Below are positions 1 through 8,167 of a stretch of 64,000 bases of DNA, one piece after another (the first letter of the stretch is position 1; each line of letters opens with the position of its first letter). The stretch spans positions 310,001-374,000 of the forward strand of contig NZ_QHKL01000007.1 in the NCBI RefSeq assembly GCF_003947415.1, given 5' to 3'. This stretch comes from Amycolatopsis sp. WAC 01376 (GTDB lineage: Bacteria; Actinomycetota; Actinomycetes; Mycobacteriales; Pseudonocardiaceae). Under the pieces are notes generated by a model, which saw only the letters and a program-made list of their open reading frames with translations, had not been told where the DNA came from and searched no databases. The position numbers were made by a program, and so were the translations under genes.

Positions 1-90
1 ATTGACCAGTTCGGCCCGGTTGCGGTCCAGCATGGCTTCGAGCAGCCGGCGTTCGGCGCCGATGGTGATTCGCGGAAACGACCAGGTCAT
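1..90 (-). CDS. DinB/DUF664-like protein, N-terminal fragment (runs off left edge)
   Basis: Only the first 30 codons lie in the window. An ATG at 88-90 opens a frame beginning MTWSFPRITIGAER and continuing with an amphipathic helix (RRLLEAMLDRNRAELV) to the edge. That start, with a first helix full of Leu/Arg and the pattern LL-x2-LD-x-R-A, resembles the opening of DinB/DUF664 mycothiol-dependent four-helix-bundle enzymes, but 30 residues do not prove it. It begins 7 bp after the stop of the DUF2891 gene on the same strand, so the two are probably co-transcribed. Confidence 0.45.
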   Translation of the reverse strand, partial: MTWSFPRITIGAERRLLEAMLDRNRAELVN

Positions 91-97
91 CGCAGGC

Positions 98-1138
98 TCA
101 ACCGAGCAGCAGGAGTGCGTAGTAGGCCAGGAAGTGTTCGACCATGTAGGCACCGCCGGTGGTCTGTGAAAGCGAGGCATGGGTGTGCGCGTGCGTGGTC
201 CCGAGTATGGCGGGGATCCGGCCGTCACCCTCGGGGAGGGTGTGCGCGAGACGCTGCCAGCACCAGGCGCGATGCAGATTGAGGCCGTGCAGGTGGGCGA
301 GCTGCCCGTCGGAAGGATCGGTCACGGTCGCCGGGGTGAAAAGTGACGAGGGCTTCCGCTCGGCGATGCCGGGAAGGAACCTGTCCAGCCATTCGGCGAA
401 TTCGGCCGCGGGCAGCAGACGGGACATGAGTTCGGCTTCGGCGAGGGCGGGGGACAGGAAATCGGCTCCGGACGGTTCCCAGGCACCCGGGTAGTCCTGG
501 TCGGATCCGAACCAGCGCCAGGCGGTCTCGACGATGACGTCACGCAGTCGCGAGTCGCCCTGCTCGGCGAGGTGACAGGCGTAGGGCAGGGCGCGGGACA
601 ACCCGAACGCGCCGTTGTCGTGCACCCCGTACCGGATCGGGTACGTGGTGCGCGGCAGCCAGCCGAGGTAGCGGGTCACGAAGACCGTGTTCAACTCTTT
701 CAACGCGGCTGACCAGCGTGCGGCATCCGGGTCGTCCCAGGTGGCGGTCTCGAAAGCGAGTTCCAGCAGCGCGGACCAGCCGTACGGACGTTGGGTGGTG
801 CGGTGTTCCTCGGGGGCGAAGAACGCGACCTCACCCGCGAGTGCGTCGATGGTCAGGTGTTCGTTGAGGCATTCGCGGATGTCCTCGGCCGGTACGAGTT
901 CGGCGTGGTGGCGCAGCAGGCGCACGAGCACCCAGAACATTTCCACACAGGAGTGCCAGTCGAAACTGCCGTAGAAGCACGGATGCGACTGGCGCGGGGA
1001 AAGGATGGGTACGCCCTCGACGTGCCAGTGGCTCTCGTGGTGCGGGTACTCGCGCACGACATTCGACAGTGCAGTCCCGGCGAACGCGCCGGCATTGGCC
1101 TTCAGTAGCCGGTCTCGCTCGACGTCCCATTCGGTCAT
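98..1138 (-). CDS. DUF2891 family protein
   Basis: A 346-residue soluble protein. The pattern YPHHESHWHVEGVPILSPRQ followed by FYGSFDWHSCVEMFWVL, and later DNGAFGLSRAL and FLSPALAEAELM, are family hallmarks of DUF2891, an alpha-helical (alpha/alpha-toroid-like) family of unknown function rich in conserved His, Trp and Asp. The ATG at 1136-1138 was chosen because AGGAG lies about 8 nt upstream; a longer in-frame start at 1186 would run through a dispersed hairpin. No signal peptide or membrane segment is visible. It is upstream of the DinB-like gene in one likely operon. Confidence 0.85.
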   Translation of the reverse strand: MTEWDVERDRLLKANAGAFAGTALSNVVREYPHHESHWHVEGVPILSPRQSHPCFYGSFDWHSCVEMFWVLVRLLRHHAELVPAEDIRECLNEHLTIDALAGEVAFFAPEEHRTTQRPYGWSALLELAFETATWDDPDAARWSAALKELNTVFVTRYLGWLPRTTYPIRYGVHDNGAFGLSRALPYACHLAEQGDSRLRDVIVETAWRWFGSDQDYPGAWEPSGADFLSPALAEAELMSRLLPAAEFAEWLDRFLPGIAERKPSSLFTPATVTDPSDGQLAHLHGLNLHRAWCWQRLAHTLPEGDGRIPAILGTTHAHTHASLSQTTGGAYMVEHFLAYYALLLLG

Positions 1139-1156
1139 GGGCCTGCTCCTGGGTCT

Positions 1157-1198
1157 CGTGAGTGGTAAGTGGCGTTCTAACGACACTTACCACTCACG
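1157..1198. repeat. dispersed hairpin repeat, family A (GTGAGTGGTAAGTG type)
   Basis: Perfect inverted repeat: 15-bp arms at 1157-1171 and 1184-1198 around a 12-nt loop containing GTTCTAAC. The same unit (GTCGTGAGTGG...TTCTA...CCACTCACGAC) recurs at 29796-29841 and 61911-61956, and its arms flank the composite element at 10337-10715. Here it lies between two divergently transcribed genes, so it cannot be a simple terminator for either. Confidence 0.85.
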
Positions 1199-1231
1199 AC
1201 CTCCGTTTTTCCGTCAGGTAGAACAAGGGGC

Positions 1232-2860
1232 ATGCTGGGTGCAATCGGGTTCGTGCTGGTCATGCTGGGCGTCATCGTCGTGGTGAGCGCGATCAGCCAC
1301 CGGATCGGCTTGCCGGATCCGGTGTTGCTGACCGTCGTCGGGCTCGTCTATGCCCTGCTCCCTGGGCCTAATCTGCACTTGGAACCGGAGTTCGTCCTCG
1401 ACGTCATCCTTCCGCCGTTGCTGTACAACGCCGCGCTCGGTTCGAGTCTGCTGGCGATCCGCAGCAAGTTGCGCTCGGTCGTCAGTCTCTCGGTCTTGTT
1501 GGTGCTGGCGACGGCGTTCGCGGTCGGCGGGTTGCTGACCTGGCTCGTCCCGGTGATCCCGCTCGCGGCCGCGATCGCGCTCGGTGCGGCGGTGGCGCCG
1601 CCGGATCCGGTGGCGGCGCTGGCCGTCGGTCGCCGGGTCGGGCTGCCCGCGAAGCTGTCGACCCTGATCGAGGGCGAGGGGCTGCTCAACGACGCGACGG
1701 CGCTGACGGTCTACAAGATGGCGCTCGCCGTCGCGGTCGGCGGCAGTTTCTCGTTCGGGCTCGCGACCGGCGAATTCGCCTTGGCCACGATCGGTGGCCT
1801 GCTGGTCGGTGTGGTCGTGGCGTTCCTGGTGCGGTTGTCCCGCCGCGTCCTGGCGGATCCCCTGTCGGCGAACGCGGTGTCGCTGGCGACGCCGTTCACC
1901 GCCTACGTGCTCGGCGAGACCATCCACGGTTCGGGTGTCCTGGCCGTCGTGGTGGCCGGGTTGATCGTCGGACATCAGACGCCCCGCCTCCAGACGGGAG
2001 CGAGCAGATTGCAGACGGGCGCGGTGTGGAGCCTGGTCAACTACCTGCTCGAAGGATTCGTCTTCCTGCTCATCGGCCAGCAGTTGCCGGCCGTCATCGC
2101 CGGGCTCGGTGGCTACCCGGTCGGCTCGGTGGTCTTGACCGCGGTGGTCACCGTGGGCGCGGTCTTGCTGGTTCGGCCGTTGTGGCTGGTACTGACCCAG
2201 CTCTTCCCTCGGCGGCTGCACGCCCGGCTCGGCAGCGCGGACGAAACGGGGGAGGCGGCGGAGCGGGCGCTGACGGGCAAGGAGATCGCGGGGCTGAGCT
2301 GGGCGGGCACCCGAGGGGTGATCACGCTCGCGGCCGCGTTCGCGATCCCGGTCGTGACCGCGGACGGCAGTCCGTTCCCCGCGCGCGATCTGCTGCTGTT
2401 CTCGGCGTTCCTGGTGGTCTTGGTGACGCTCGTGGGCCAGGGGGTGACTTTCGGGCCGCTCCTGAAGCGGCTCGGCCTGCGCGCCGACGTCCAGGATCAG
2501 GCCCGGCTGCGTAACCAGGCACGCAGCGCCGCTGTGGACGCGGCGCTCGCTCGTCTGGACCAGCTCGTCGAAGAGGACGACGTGCCGGACGAGGCGGTGG
2601 CGGCGCTGCGCAAGAACCTCCAAAGCCGTCAGCGACGCTACCGGGCGCGGCTGGCCTACCTCGAGGACAACCCGCTCACGCCCCGGGCTCCGGGATACGA
2701 GGCGGCCGTCCGCGCCCGGCACAGCATCATCGAGGCGCAGCGGGAAGAACTCCTCCGCTGGCGTGACGCCGGCCGGTTGCCCGACGCCAGCCTGCGGATC
2801 CTGCAAACCGAACTCGACCACGAGGAGAACGCGCTGATGCCGTCTTCCGGCAAATCGTGA
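1232..2860 (+). CDS. Na+/H+ antiporter, CPA1 family
   Basis: A 542-residue membrane protein with about 12 hydrophobic segments followed by a cytoplasmic helical tail of some 120 residues (from roughly residue 415). The segment APPDPVAALAVGRRVGLP and the EGEGLLNDATALTVYKM motif, which carries the Asn-Asp pair of the ion-binding site, are characteristic of bacterial CPA1/NhaP-type exchangers that swap Na+ (or K+/Li+) for H+. GAACAAGGGG supplies the ribosome site before the ATG. The methyltransferase gene starts 21 bp downstream on the same strand, so read-through is likely. Which cation is carried cannot be told from sequence. Confidence 0.93.
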   Translation: MLGAIGFVLVMLGVIVVVSAISHRIGLPDPVLLTVVGLVYALLPGPNLHLEPEFVLDVILPPLLYNAALGSSLLAIRSKLRSVVSLSVLLVLATAFAVGGLLTWLVPVIPLAAAIALGAAVAPPDPVAALAVGRRVGLPAKLSTLIEGEGLLNDATALTVYKMALAVAVGGSFSFGLATGEFALATIGGLLVGVVVAFLVRLSRRVLADPLSANAVSLATPFTAYVLGETIHGSGVLAVVVAGLIVGHQTPRLQTGASRLQTGAVWSLVNYLLEGFVFLLIGQQLPAVIAGLGGYPVGSVVLTAVVTVGAVLLVRPLWLVLTQLFPRRLHARLGSADETGEAAERALTGKEIAGLSWAGTRGVITLAAAFAIPVVTADGSPFPARDLLLFSAFLVVLVTLVGQGVTFGPLLKRLGLRADVQDQARLRNQARSAAVDAALARLDQLVEEDDVPDEAVAALRKNLQSRQRRYRARLAYLEDNPLTPRAPGYEAAVRARHSIIEAQREELLRWRDAGRLPDASLRILQTELDHEENALMPSSGKS

Positions 2861-2881
2861 GAATCGATCTACCATGCAGGG

Positions 2882-3565
2882 GTGGACGAACGACCGATCA
2901 CCACGGCGCAGCGCAACTTCCAGCGGGTCGCCGAAGAGCTCGAAAGCATGGGGACCCAGGATCGTTTCACCTACATTTTCCGCTCTCGGTTGTGGAGTTC
3001 CTCGTCGGTCTCCGGGCCCGGTTCCGAGTCGGTCCAGACGCGGGAACTGAGCGACCGGCTGCCCGGCCTCCTCGATCGTTTCGGGGTGCGCACCCTGCTC
3101 GATCTCCCGTGCGGGGACTACGGCTGGCTCAGTGAAGTGGACCTCGACCTCGACCGGTACATCGGCGCCGACATCGTCCCCGACCTGATCGAGATGAACG
3201 CCGCACGGTTCCGCGACGATCCGGTCCACGAGTTCCGGGTGCTCGATCTGACCGGTGATCCGCTGCCGTCGGCCGACCTCGTCCTGTGCCGGGATTGCTT
3301 GGTGCACTTGAGTTTCGCCGATATCGAGCGGGCGCTGCGCAACCTCAGGCGAAGCGGCTCCCGGTACTTGCTGACCACGACCTTCACCGAACTGAGCACC
3401 AACACCGACATCGCGACGGGCGACTGGCGGCCGCTGAACCTGTGCCGGGAACCGTTCGGGTTCCCGGAGCCGCTGGCCGTGCTGGTCGAAGGGTGTACCG
3501 AAGAGGGCGGGTCCTACGCCGACAAGTCCTTGGGATTGTGGGAGATCGCCGCGATCGTGGACTGA
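2882..3565 (+). CDS. class I SAM-dependent methyltransferase
   Basis: A 227-residue protein with a GTG start and a GCAGGG-type ribosome site just upstream. The motif LLDLPCGDYGWL (residues about 72-83) is SAM-binding motif I in the CGD form, followed by YIGADIVPDLIE (motif II acidic loop) and LVLCRDCLVHLSF (motif IV). The family contains small single-domain methyltransferases of unknown acceptor. It starts 21 bp after the antiporter gene and converges on the DUF1348 gene, whose stop lies 13 bp beyond. Confidence 0.85.
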   Translation: MDERPITTAQRNFQRVAEELESMGTQDRFTYIFRSRLWSSSSVSGPGSESVQTRELSDRLPGLLDRFGVRTLLDLPCGDYGWLSEVDLDLDRYIGADIVPDLIEMNAARFRDDPVHEFRVLDLTGDPLPSADLVLCRDCLVHLSFADIERALRNLRRSGSRYLLTTTFTELSTNTDIATGDWRPLNLCREPFGFPEPLAVLVEGCTEEGGSYADKSLGLWEIAAIVD

Positions 3566-3578
3566 TCGGCGAGGTGCC

Positions 3579-4040
3579 TCACCGGAGCGGGAAGTCGGCT
3601 CCGTGTTCTTCCTCCGGGCGCGGGCCGCGGATGCGCCGCTCGCTCTCGGAGATGGCCACGTCGTTGATGCTCGCCTCACGACGGCTCATGAGCCCGTGCT
3701 CGTCGAACTCCCACAGTTCGTTGCCGTAGCTGCGCCACGACTGACCGGCGTGGTCATGCCATTCGTACTGGAACCGGACGGCGATCCGGTCGTCGGTGAA
3801 CGCCCAGAGGTTCTTGCGCAGCGCGTAGTCCAGTTCCCGCTCCCACTTCGCGGTCAGGAACGTGACGATCTCCTCGCGGCCGCGGACGAACGTGTCCCGG
3901 TTCCGCCAGACGGAGTCCGGCGTGTACGCCGACGCGACCCGGCGGGGATCGCGGGTGTTCCAGCCGTCTTCGGCCGCTTGGACCTTCCTCAGTGCCGTCT
4001 CCCGCGTGAACGGCGGGTAGGGCGGGCGATCTTCCGGCAT
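3579..4040 (-). CDS. DUF1348 family, nuclear-transport-factor-2 (NTF2)-like protein
   Basis: A 153-residue protein with one NTF2-like cone fold: AEDGWNTRDPRRVASAYTPDSVWRN, then GREEIVTFLTAKWERELDY, RFQYEWHD and GNELWEFDEHGLM are the DUF1348 pattern. Such proteins are small cytosolic pockets of unknown substrate, often induced by xenobiotic or redox signals. The ATG at 4038-4040 has GAGGAGG about 7 nt upstream. It is divergent from the TetR gene at 4129; two palindromes in the 88-bp gap suggest direct repression by that regulator. Confidence 0.9.
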   Translation of the reverse strand: MPEDRPPYPPFTRETALRKVQAAEDGWNTRDPRRVASAYTPDSVWRNRDTFVRGREEIVTFLTAKWERELDYALRKNLWAFTDDRIAVRFQYEWHDHAGQSWRSYGNELWEFDEHGLMSRREASINDVAISESERRIRGPRPEEEHGADFPLR

Positions 4041-4058
4041 CTTCGGCCTCCTCAGGTT

Positions 4059-4074
4059 GAGAACGTGCGTTCTC
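4059..4074. promoter_or_regulatory. TetR-type operator 1 (perfect dyad)
   Basis: GAGAACGTGCGTTCTC is a perfect 7-2-7 dyad. It lies 18 bp upstream of the DUF1348 start and, with operator 2 centred 36 bp away, forms a paired site in the divergent TetR/DUF1348 promoter region. Confidence 0.75.
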
Positions 4075-4094
4075 CACGTCTGGCGCCTACGATA

Positions 4095-4110
4095 GGGAAC
4101 GACCGTTCTC
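4095..4110. promoter_or_regulatory. TetR-type operator 2 (one mismatch)
   Basis: GGGAACGACCGTTCTC repeats operator 1 with a single arm mismatch. It lies 18 bp upstream of the TetR ATG, the mirror image of the operator 1 to DUF1348 distance, which fits autorepression plus repression of the neighbour. Confidence 0.72.
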
Positions 4111-4128
4111 AACGTCAAGGGAGTCCCG

Positions 4129-4695
4129 ATGCCGGCCGCCGTCACCGACGAGCAGAACCGCGTGGACCGCGAAGCCCTGCTCGACGCCGCAGAGAAACTC
4201 TTCTACGAGAACGGCATCCAGGCGGTCGGCATGGACCAGCTCCGCGCTGCGTCCGGCCTTTCGCTGAAGCGGATCTACCGGTTCTTCGAAGCCAAGGACG
4301 ACCTCGTGGTGGCGATGCTCAAACGTCGTGATCAGCGGTGGCGGGGCAGCTTGGCCGCCCACGTGGAGCGGATCCAGGACCCCCGCGAGCGGGTGCTGTC
4401 GATCTTCGACTGGCTCGCCGTCTGGTTCGCCGAACCCGGTTTCCGCGGTTGCGCCTGGATCAACGCTCACGGCGAGGTCGGCCCGACCTCCGATGCGGTC
4501 CTTGCCGAGGTGCGAGCACACAAACAGGCGTTCCACGAGCAGATCGAGACCTGGGTGCTGGCCGCGGGGTCGGCCATGGCCGAGCCGGTGTACCTGCTCG
4601 CCGAGGGGGCGATCGTGACGGCGGGCATCAGCGGTGACCCGGCTCCGGCCCGGCGGGCGCGTGAGGCCGTCGCGGCGTTGCTCGGGAGCCCCTGA
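4129..4695 (+). CDS. TetR/AcrR family transcriptional repressor
   Basis: A 188-residue regulator. The N-terminal helix-turn-helix reads REALLDAAEKLFYENGIQAV followed by AASGLSLKRIYRFFEAKDDLV (residues about 14-63), which is the TetR_N signature. The C-terminal half contains WFAEPGFRGCAWINA and GEVGPTSDAVLAE, typical of the TetR subgroup in which a Cys-Ala-Trp segment borders the ligand pocket. A GGGAG site precedes the ATG. The two dyads in the divergent promoter are the likely operators and DUF1348 the likely target. The ligand is unknown. Confidence 0.93.
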   Translation: MPAAVTDEQNRVDREALLDAAEKLFYENGIQAVGMDQLRAASGLSLKRIYRFFEAKDDLVVAMLKRRDQRWRGSLAAHVERIQDPRERVLSIFDWLAVWFAEPGFRGCAWINAHGEVGPTSDAVLAEVRAHKQAFHEQIETWVLAAGSAMAEPVYLLAEGAIVTAGISGDPAPARRAREAVAALLGSP

Positions 4696-4702
4696 TCGCC
4701 GA

Positions 4703-5296
4703 TCAAGGCCAGCTGAGCTCGCCTTCGCTGATGTCGGGATGCCGTTCCCGATAAGGCAGTTCACGGTCGTGGACGTAGTTGTCGAGTCGCTCGGCGATCT
4801 CGTCGAGGATCTCGGTGACGCTCGCCCAGTCGGACGGGTAGATCCCGTCGCTGGCGTACCACTCCATCACGCAACCGTGGTACTCGCCCGGCCGGAGATC
4901 GACGCACAGCAGGCCTCCGTCGATGGCCCGGCCGATGGGGAGAATGGCTGCACAGAAAGGGAATCCGTCCTGTCCGGCCTGCTTGCGGTGCGTTCCTTCG
5001 GCGGTGCAGCAGTCCGGGTCGGGATACTGCGACTGCCTGGCGTACTCGTCCTCGGCTCGCGCCACCGACAGAGGAAGGTAGCCCTTCGGAATCAGGTATC
5101 CAGCGCCGCGGACGCGCTGGTCGTCGACGCCGTCCATGAGGGCCCACCAGGCGAGCAGTTCGGGTGGGAGTTCGAGGCCGACGCGGTCGCGCAGGCGTTC
5201 GACGTGCGCGGCCGGCGCCGGGGGCCGGATCTCCCGCGCGGTGACCGGTGCGTGCTCGGACAACAAGGCCATCATGCGCCGCCACGTCTCTTTCAC
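4703..5296 (-). CDS. SMI1/KNR4 family protein
   Basis: About 197 residues. The segment VERLRDRVGLELPPELLAWW-x-LMDG followed by GYLIPKGYLPLS and a Trp/Gly-rich core (GLLCVDLRPGEYHGCVMEWY, then SVTEILDEIAERL) matches the SMI1/KNR4 (SUKH) fold. In bacteria this fold often serves as an immunity protein to contact-dependent or polymorphic toxins, but it also occurs in stand-alone housekeeping copies. No toxin gene is adjacent. The GTG at 5294-5296 is preferred to one 27 nt upstream because AAGGGGG lies about 5 nt before it. It is convergent with the TetR gene. Confidence 0.85.
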   Translation of the reverse strand: MKETWRRMMALLSEHAPVTAREIRPPAPAAHVERLRDRVGLELPPELLAWWALMDGVDDQRVRGAGYLIPKGYLPLSVARAEDEYARQSQYPDPDCCTAEGTHRKQAGQDGFPFCAAILPIGRAIDGGLLCVDLRPGEYHGCVMEWYASDGIYPSDWASVTEILDEIAERLDNYVHDRELPYRERHPDISEGELSWP

Positions 5297-5324
5297 CGGT
5301 GCCCCCTTCGCTCGGCGGACCACC

Positions 5325-6074
5325 CTAGCGAGAATCGGCGGCCTTCGGCGCGAAAGCGGGTGAGTGGATGCGGGTCGGCAGGCCCCACGCTTCCGCCACG
5401 CGCTCCGGGGTCAGCACCGAAGCCGGCGCGCCTTCGCCGACGAGGCGGCCGTCCTGCAGCAGCAGGCAGTGATCGGCCCGGCCCGCCACCTCGAGGTCGT
5501 GCGTGACACGCAGGATCGTCGTGCCCTCGGCGAGGGTGGCACGCAGGGCTTCGTCGATCAGGCCGCGGGCGTGCAGATCGAGACCGGCCGATGGCTCGTC
5601 GAGCAGCAGCAGTCCGGCTTGCTGGGCCAGCCCCTGCGCCACCAGCGCCCGTTGCCGCTGCCCGCCGGAGAGGGAGCCGATCAACCGGTCCGCGATCGAC
5701 GTGATCTCCAGCCGCTCCAAGCACTCTCCGACGATCTGACGGTCCACCTTGGACAGTCGCCGCCAGTGACCGCGGTGCGCCCAGCGGCCCATCGTCACGG
5801 TGGCGCGCACGGTGATCGGCAGCGATCGTGACACCTCGCTCTGCTGGGTCACATAAGCGACGCGCCCCGGATCCCGCCGGGTCACCGAACCGGTGGTCGG
5901 CGGCAGGACACCCGCGACGAGGTTGAGCAGCGACGACTTGCCCGCGCCGTTCGCGCCGGCGATCGCGGTGAGCCGGGCCGACGGCACCAGAGCCGTGATC
6001 CCGCGCAGCACTTCGCGGGGCCCGTAGTGCGCGTGCGCGCGGTCGATCGTGAGTGCCGTTGTGTCCGGGGTCAT
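5325..6074 (-). CDS. aztA: zinc ABC transporter ATP-binding protein AztA
   Basis: A 249-residue ABC ATPase with Walker A GANGAGKSS, the LSGGQRQRA signature and Walker B LLLLDEPSAGLDLHA, powering metal import through AztB. Q-loop TQQSEVSRSLPITV is intact. GAGGGTGGG directly precedes the ATG at 6074. It is divergent from aztB, with a 48-bp gap holding a Zur-like box. The product name follows from the linked aztB, aztC and aztD genes; ATPase sequence alone would only say metal-type ABC importer. Confidence 0.92.
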   Translation of the reverse strand: MTPDTTALTIDRAHAHYGPREVLRGITALVPSARLTAIAGANGAGKSSLLNLVAGVLPPTTGSVTRRDPGRVAYVTQQSEVSRSLPITVRATVTMGRWAHRGHWRRLSKVDRQIVGECLERLEITSIADRLIGSLSGGQRQRALVAQGLAQQAGLLLLDEPSAGLDLHARGLIDEALRATLAEGTTILRVTHDLEVAGRADHCLLLQDGRLVGEGAPASVLTPERVAEAWGLPTRIHSPAFAPKAADSR

Positions 6075-6090
6075 CCCACCCTCTTTCAGA

Positions 6091-6105
6091 TAATGACAAT
6101 CATTA
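6091..6105. promoter_or_regulatory. Zur-like box in the aztA/aztB divergent promoter
   Basis: TAATGACAATCATTA is a perfect 6-3-6 dyad. AT-rich TGA-n-AATCATTA-type palindromes are the form bound by Fur-family zinc repressors (Zur). It sits 16 bp from the aztA start and 17 bp from the aztB start, so one bound repressor could close both promoters. No zur gene lies in the window. Confidence 0.75.
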
Positions 6106-6109
6106 CCAC

Positions 6110-6115
6110 TATAGT
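6110..6115 (+). promoter_or_regulatory. -10 element for aztB, probably giving a leaderless mRNA
   Basis: TATAGT fits the TAnnnT -10 consensus. Its usual +1 would be 6-8 nt downstream, which falls on or beside the GTG start of aztB at 6123, and no ribosome-binding sequence precedes that GTG. This is an inference from spacing only. Confidence 0.5.
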
Positions 6116-6122
6116 GTGACGC

Positions 6123-6974
6123 GTGGAGTGGTTGTTGATCCCCTTCGAGGTGTCGTTCGTGCAGCGTGCGCTGGTGGCGGGAGTGCTCGTTTCGGCGGTG
6201 TGCGCCGTCGTGGGCACCTGGGTGGTGTTGCGCGGCATGGCCTTCATCGGTGACGCGATGTCGCACGGCATGTTGCCCGGCGTGGCGATCGCCTCGCTGA
6301 CCGGCGTGAACCTGCTGATCGGCGCCGCGATCAGCGCCGGGGTGATGGCGCTCGGCGTCACGGCGCTCGGGCGTTCGCGGCGGCTGTCCGAGGACACCAC
6401 GATCGGGCTGCTCTTCGTCGGCATGCTCGCGAGCGGCGTGATCATCGTGTCGCACTCGCGGTCGTTCGCGGTGGATCTCACCGGATTCCTGTTCGGCGAC
6501 GTGCTCGCCGTCGGATCCGGCGACCTGGTTGGCCTCGCGATCACCCTGCTCGTCGTGGGGGTGGTGGCACTGGCGGGACACCGCTCGTTCACGGCGCTCA
6601 CCTTCGATGTCCGCAAAGCGCACACGCTGGGGCTTCGGCCACGTCTGGCCAACGCGGTGCTGCTCGGGCTGGTCACGTTGACGATCGTCGCGTCATTCCG
6701 CGTGGTGGGGACGCTGCTGGTGTTCGGCCTGCTCATCGCACCGGCCGCGGCGGCGCTCTTCTGGTCGCGGCGGATCACCACGATCATGCTCATCGCGGCG
6801 TTGCTCGGCGTCGCCGCCACGATCGGCGGCCTGCTCGTGTCCTGGCATTGGGGCACCGCGGCGGGCGCGACCATCGCCGCCGGCGCGGTCCTCCTGTTCT
6901 TCCTTTCCGCGTTCCTGTCCTTCGTACGACAGCGATTCCGTTCCCTGACACCGGAGATCGAGTGCTCACGATGA
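6123..6974 (+). CDS. aztB: zinc ABC transporter permease AztB
   Basis: A 283-residue ABC-3 family permease with 7-8 hydrophobic helices. Early motifs VCAVVGTWVVLRGMAFIGDAMSHGMLPGVAIA are the classic start of ZnuB/MntB-type permeases; the DAMSH region contacts the ATPase. GTG start with no ribosome site and a -10 box 8 nt upstream suggests leaderless translation. The stop overlaps the next gene's ATG by 4 bp (ATGA), so aztB-aztD'-aztC form one translationally coupled operon under the Zur-like box. Confidence 0.92.
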   Translation: MEWLLIPFEVSFVQRALVAGVLVSAVCAVVGTWVVLRGMAFIGDAMSHGMLPGVAIASLTGVNLLIGAAISAGVMALGVTALGRSRRLSEDTTIGLLFVGMLASGVIIVSHSRSFAVDLTGFLFGDVLAVGSGDLVGLAITLLVVGVVALAGHRSFTALTFDVRKAHTLGLRPRLANAVLLGLVTLTIVASFRVVGTLLVFGLLIAPAAAALFWSRRITTIMLIAALLGVAATIGGLLVSWHWGTAAGATIAAGAVLLFFLSAFLSFVRQRFRSLTPEIECSR

Positions 6975-8167
6975 AACTGAAAGCAGTGACGGCGGCCGTC
7001 GCGGCGCTGACCCTGGCGGCGTGCGGCGCGGAGCAGCCGAAGGAGGTGACCGCGGAAGTCCCGCACGGCTACGTCGAAGGCGCCGAAGAAGCGGCCGAGG
7101 CGCAGTCACGGCTGATCGTCGCCGACCCGGACACCGGCGCGGTCCGCGTCGTGGACCTCATCACCGAGGAAATCCACGAAGTCGGACGAGCCGACGGTGT
7201 GCAGGCCGTGACCACTGATGGCCGCTTCGGCTACCTGACCGCTCGCGACGGCACGATCCGGGTGATCGACAGCGGTTCCTGGATGGTCGACCACGGTGAC
7301 CACGTCCACTACTACCGGGCGAAGGTCCGGGACGTCGGCGTGGCACCGGGCAAACAGCTTTTGGCGGCGTACAGCGATCCCGCCGTTTCCGCACTGTCCT
7401 ATTCGGACGGTACGACGACGTTGCTCGACCGGGCCGCGCTCGACAAGGGGTCCGTGACCGAGCTGGGGAAGATCACGCGCGAACCGCACGCCGCGACCGC
7501 GATCCCTTATGGCGAGCACATCGTCGCCACGGTGGCCGACGCCGGAAAGCCGCTCGGTCGCGGAGTGCGCGTCCATGACCGTCAGGGCAAGGCCGTGGCG
7601 GAGATCGATCAGCCGTGCCCTGACCTGCAAGGGCAGGCGGTGACCCGGCGCGGTGTCGTCTTCGGTTGCGCGGACGGCGCTTTGCTCGTGACCGAAAAGG
7701 ACGGTGCGTTCGCCGGGGTGAAGATCCCGTACCCGCGCAGTGTCACGGCGCAGGAACGCGCCACCGCCTTCTTCCACCGGCCAGGTGGCTCCACGCTCGC
7801 GGCGCGGGCGGGGGAGTCCGCCGTCTGGTCGCTGGACGTCGGCCGCCGCAGCTGGCAGTACGTCGAGACGGGACCGGTCGCCGCGGTGAACGCCGTCGGG
7901 GAGGGCGGCCCGCTGCTGGTGCTGTCTCGCGACGGAAAGCTGAACTCCTTCGACGGCACCGGAAAGGAGCAGGCGTCGATCCCGCTCCTGGCCCCGGAAG
8001 CGACCGCGGCCGGCGTCCCTACGATCCAGGTCGATACGACCCGCGCCTATGTCAACAACCCGCTTTCGGCCGAGGTGTACGAGATCGACTACAACGACAA
8101 CCTCCGTCGTGCCAGGACCCTGAAGGTCGGCGGCAAGGCGGGTCACATCGTGGAGACCGGCCGATGA
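6971..8167 (+). CDS. AztD-type zinc metallochaperone lipoprotein, divergent paralogue
   Basis: A 398-residue lipoprotein (LTLAAC, Cys18) with repeated beta-propeller-like blades. It has the His-rich loop WMVDHGDHVHYY (His108, His111, His113) seen in AztD, the periplasmic zinc chaperone that hands zinc to AztC. It lacks several other histidines found in the second AztD-like gene at 9090: PGHVVRHAG is replaced by APGKQLLAA, HH by HA in EPHAATAI, and VHGEA by LQGQA. It overlaps aztB and aztC by 4 bp each. It may have a reduced or altered zinc role, and both copies may act together. Confidence 0.82.
   Translation: MKLKAVTAAVAALTLAACGAEQPKEVTAEVPHGYVEGAEEAAEAQSRLIVADPDTGAVRVVDLITEEIHEVGRADGVQAVTTDGRFGYLTARDGTIRVIDSGSWMVDHGDHVHYYRAKVRDVGVAPGKQLLAAYSDPAVSALSYSDGTTTLLDRAALDKGSVTELGKITREPHAATAIPYGEHIVATVADAGKPLGRGVRVHDRQGKAVAEIDQPCPDLQGQAVTRRGVVFGCADGALLVTEKDGAFAGVKIPYPRSVTAQERATAFFHRPGGSTLAARAGESAVWSLDVGRRSWQYVETGPVAAVNAVGEGGPLLVLSRDGKLNSFDGTGKEQASIPLLAPEATAAGVPTIQVDTTRAYVNNPLSAEVYEIDYNDNLRRARTLKVGGKAGHIVETGR

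Noticed and set aside
1214..3679. An 821-codon open frame on the minus strand opposite the antiporter and methyltransferase
   Set aside because: It is composed almost wholly of Arg, Gln, Asp, Gly and His, has no domain pattern, and lies antisense to two clear genes; it is a product of high-GC third-position bias.
4703..5296. SMI1/KNR4 protein as immunity for a local toxin
   Set aside because: No toxin gene is adjacent, and the RHS toxin is 16 kb away; a direct link cannot be supported.
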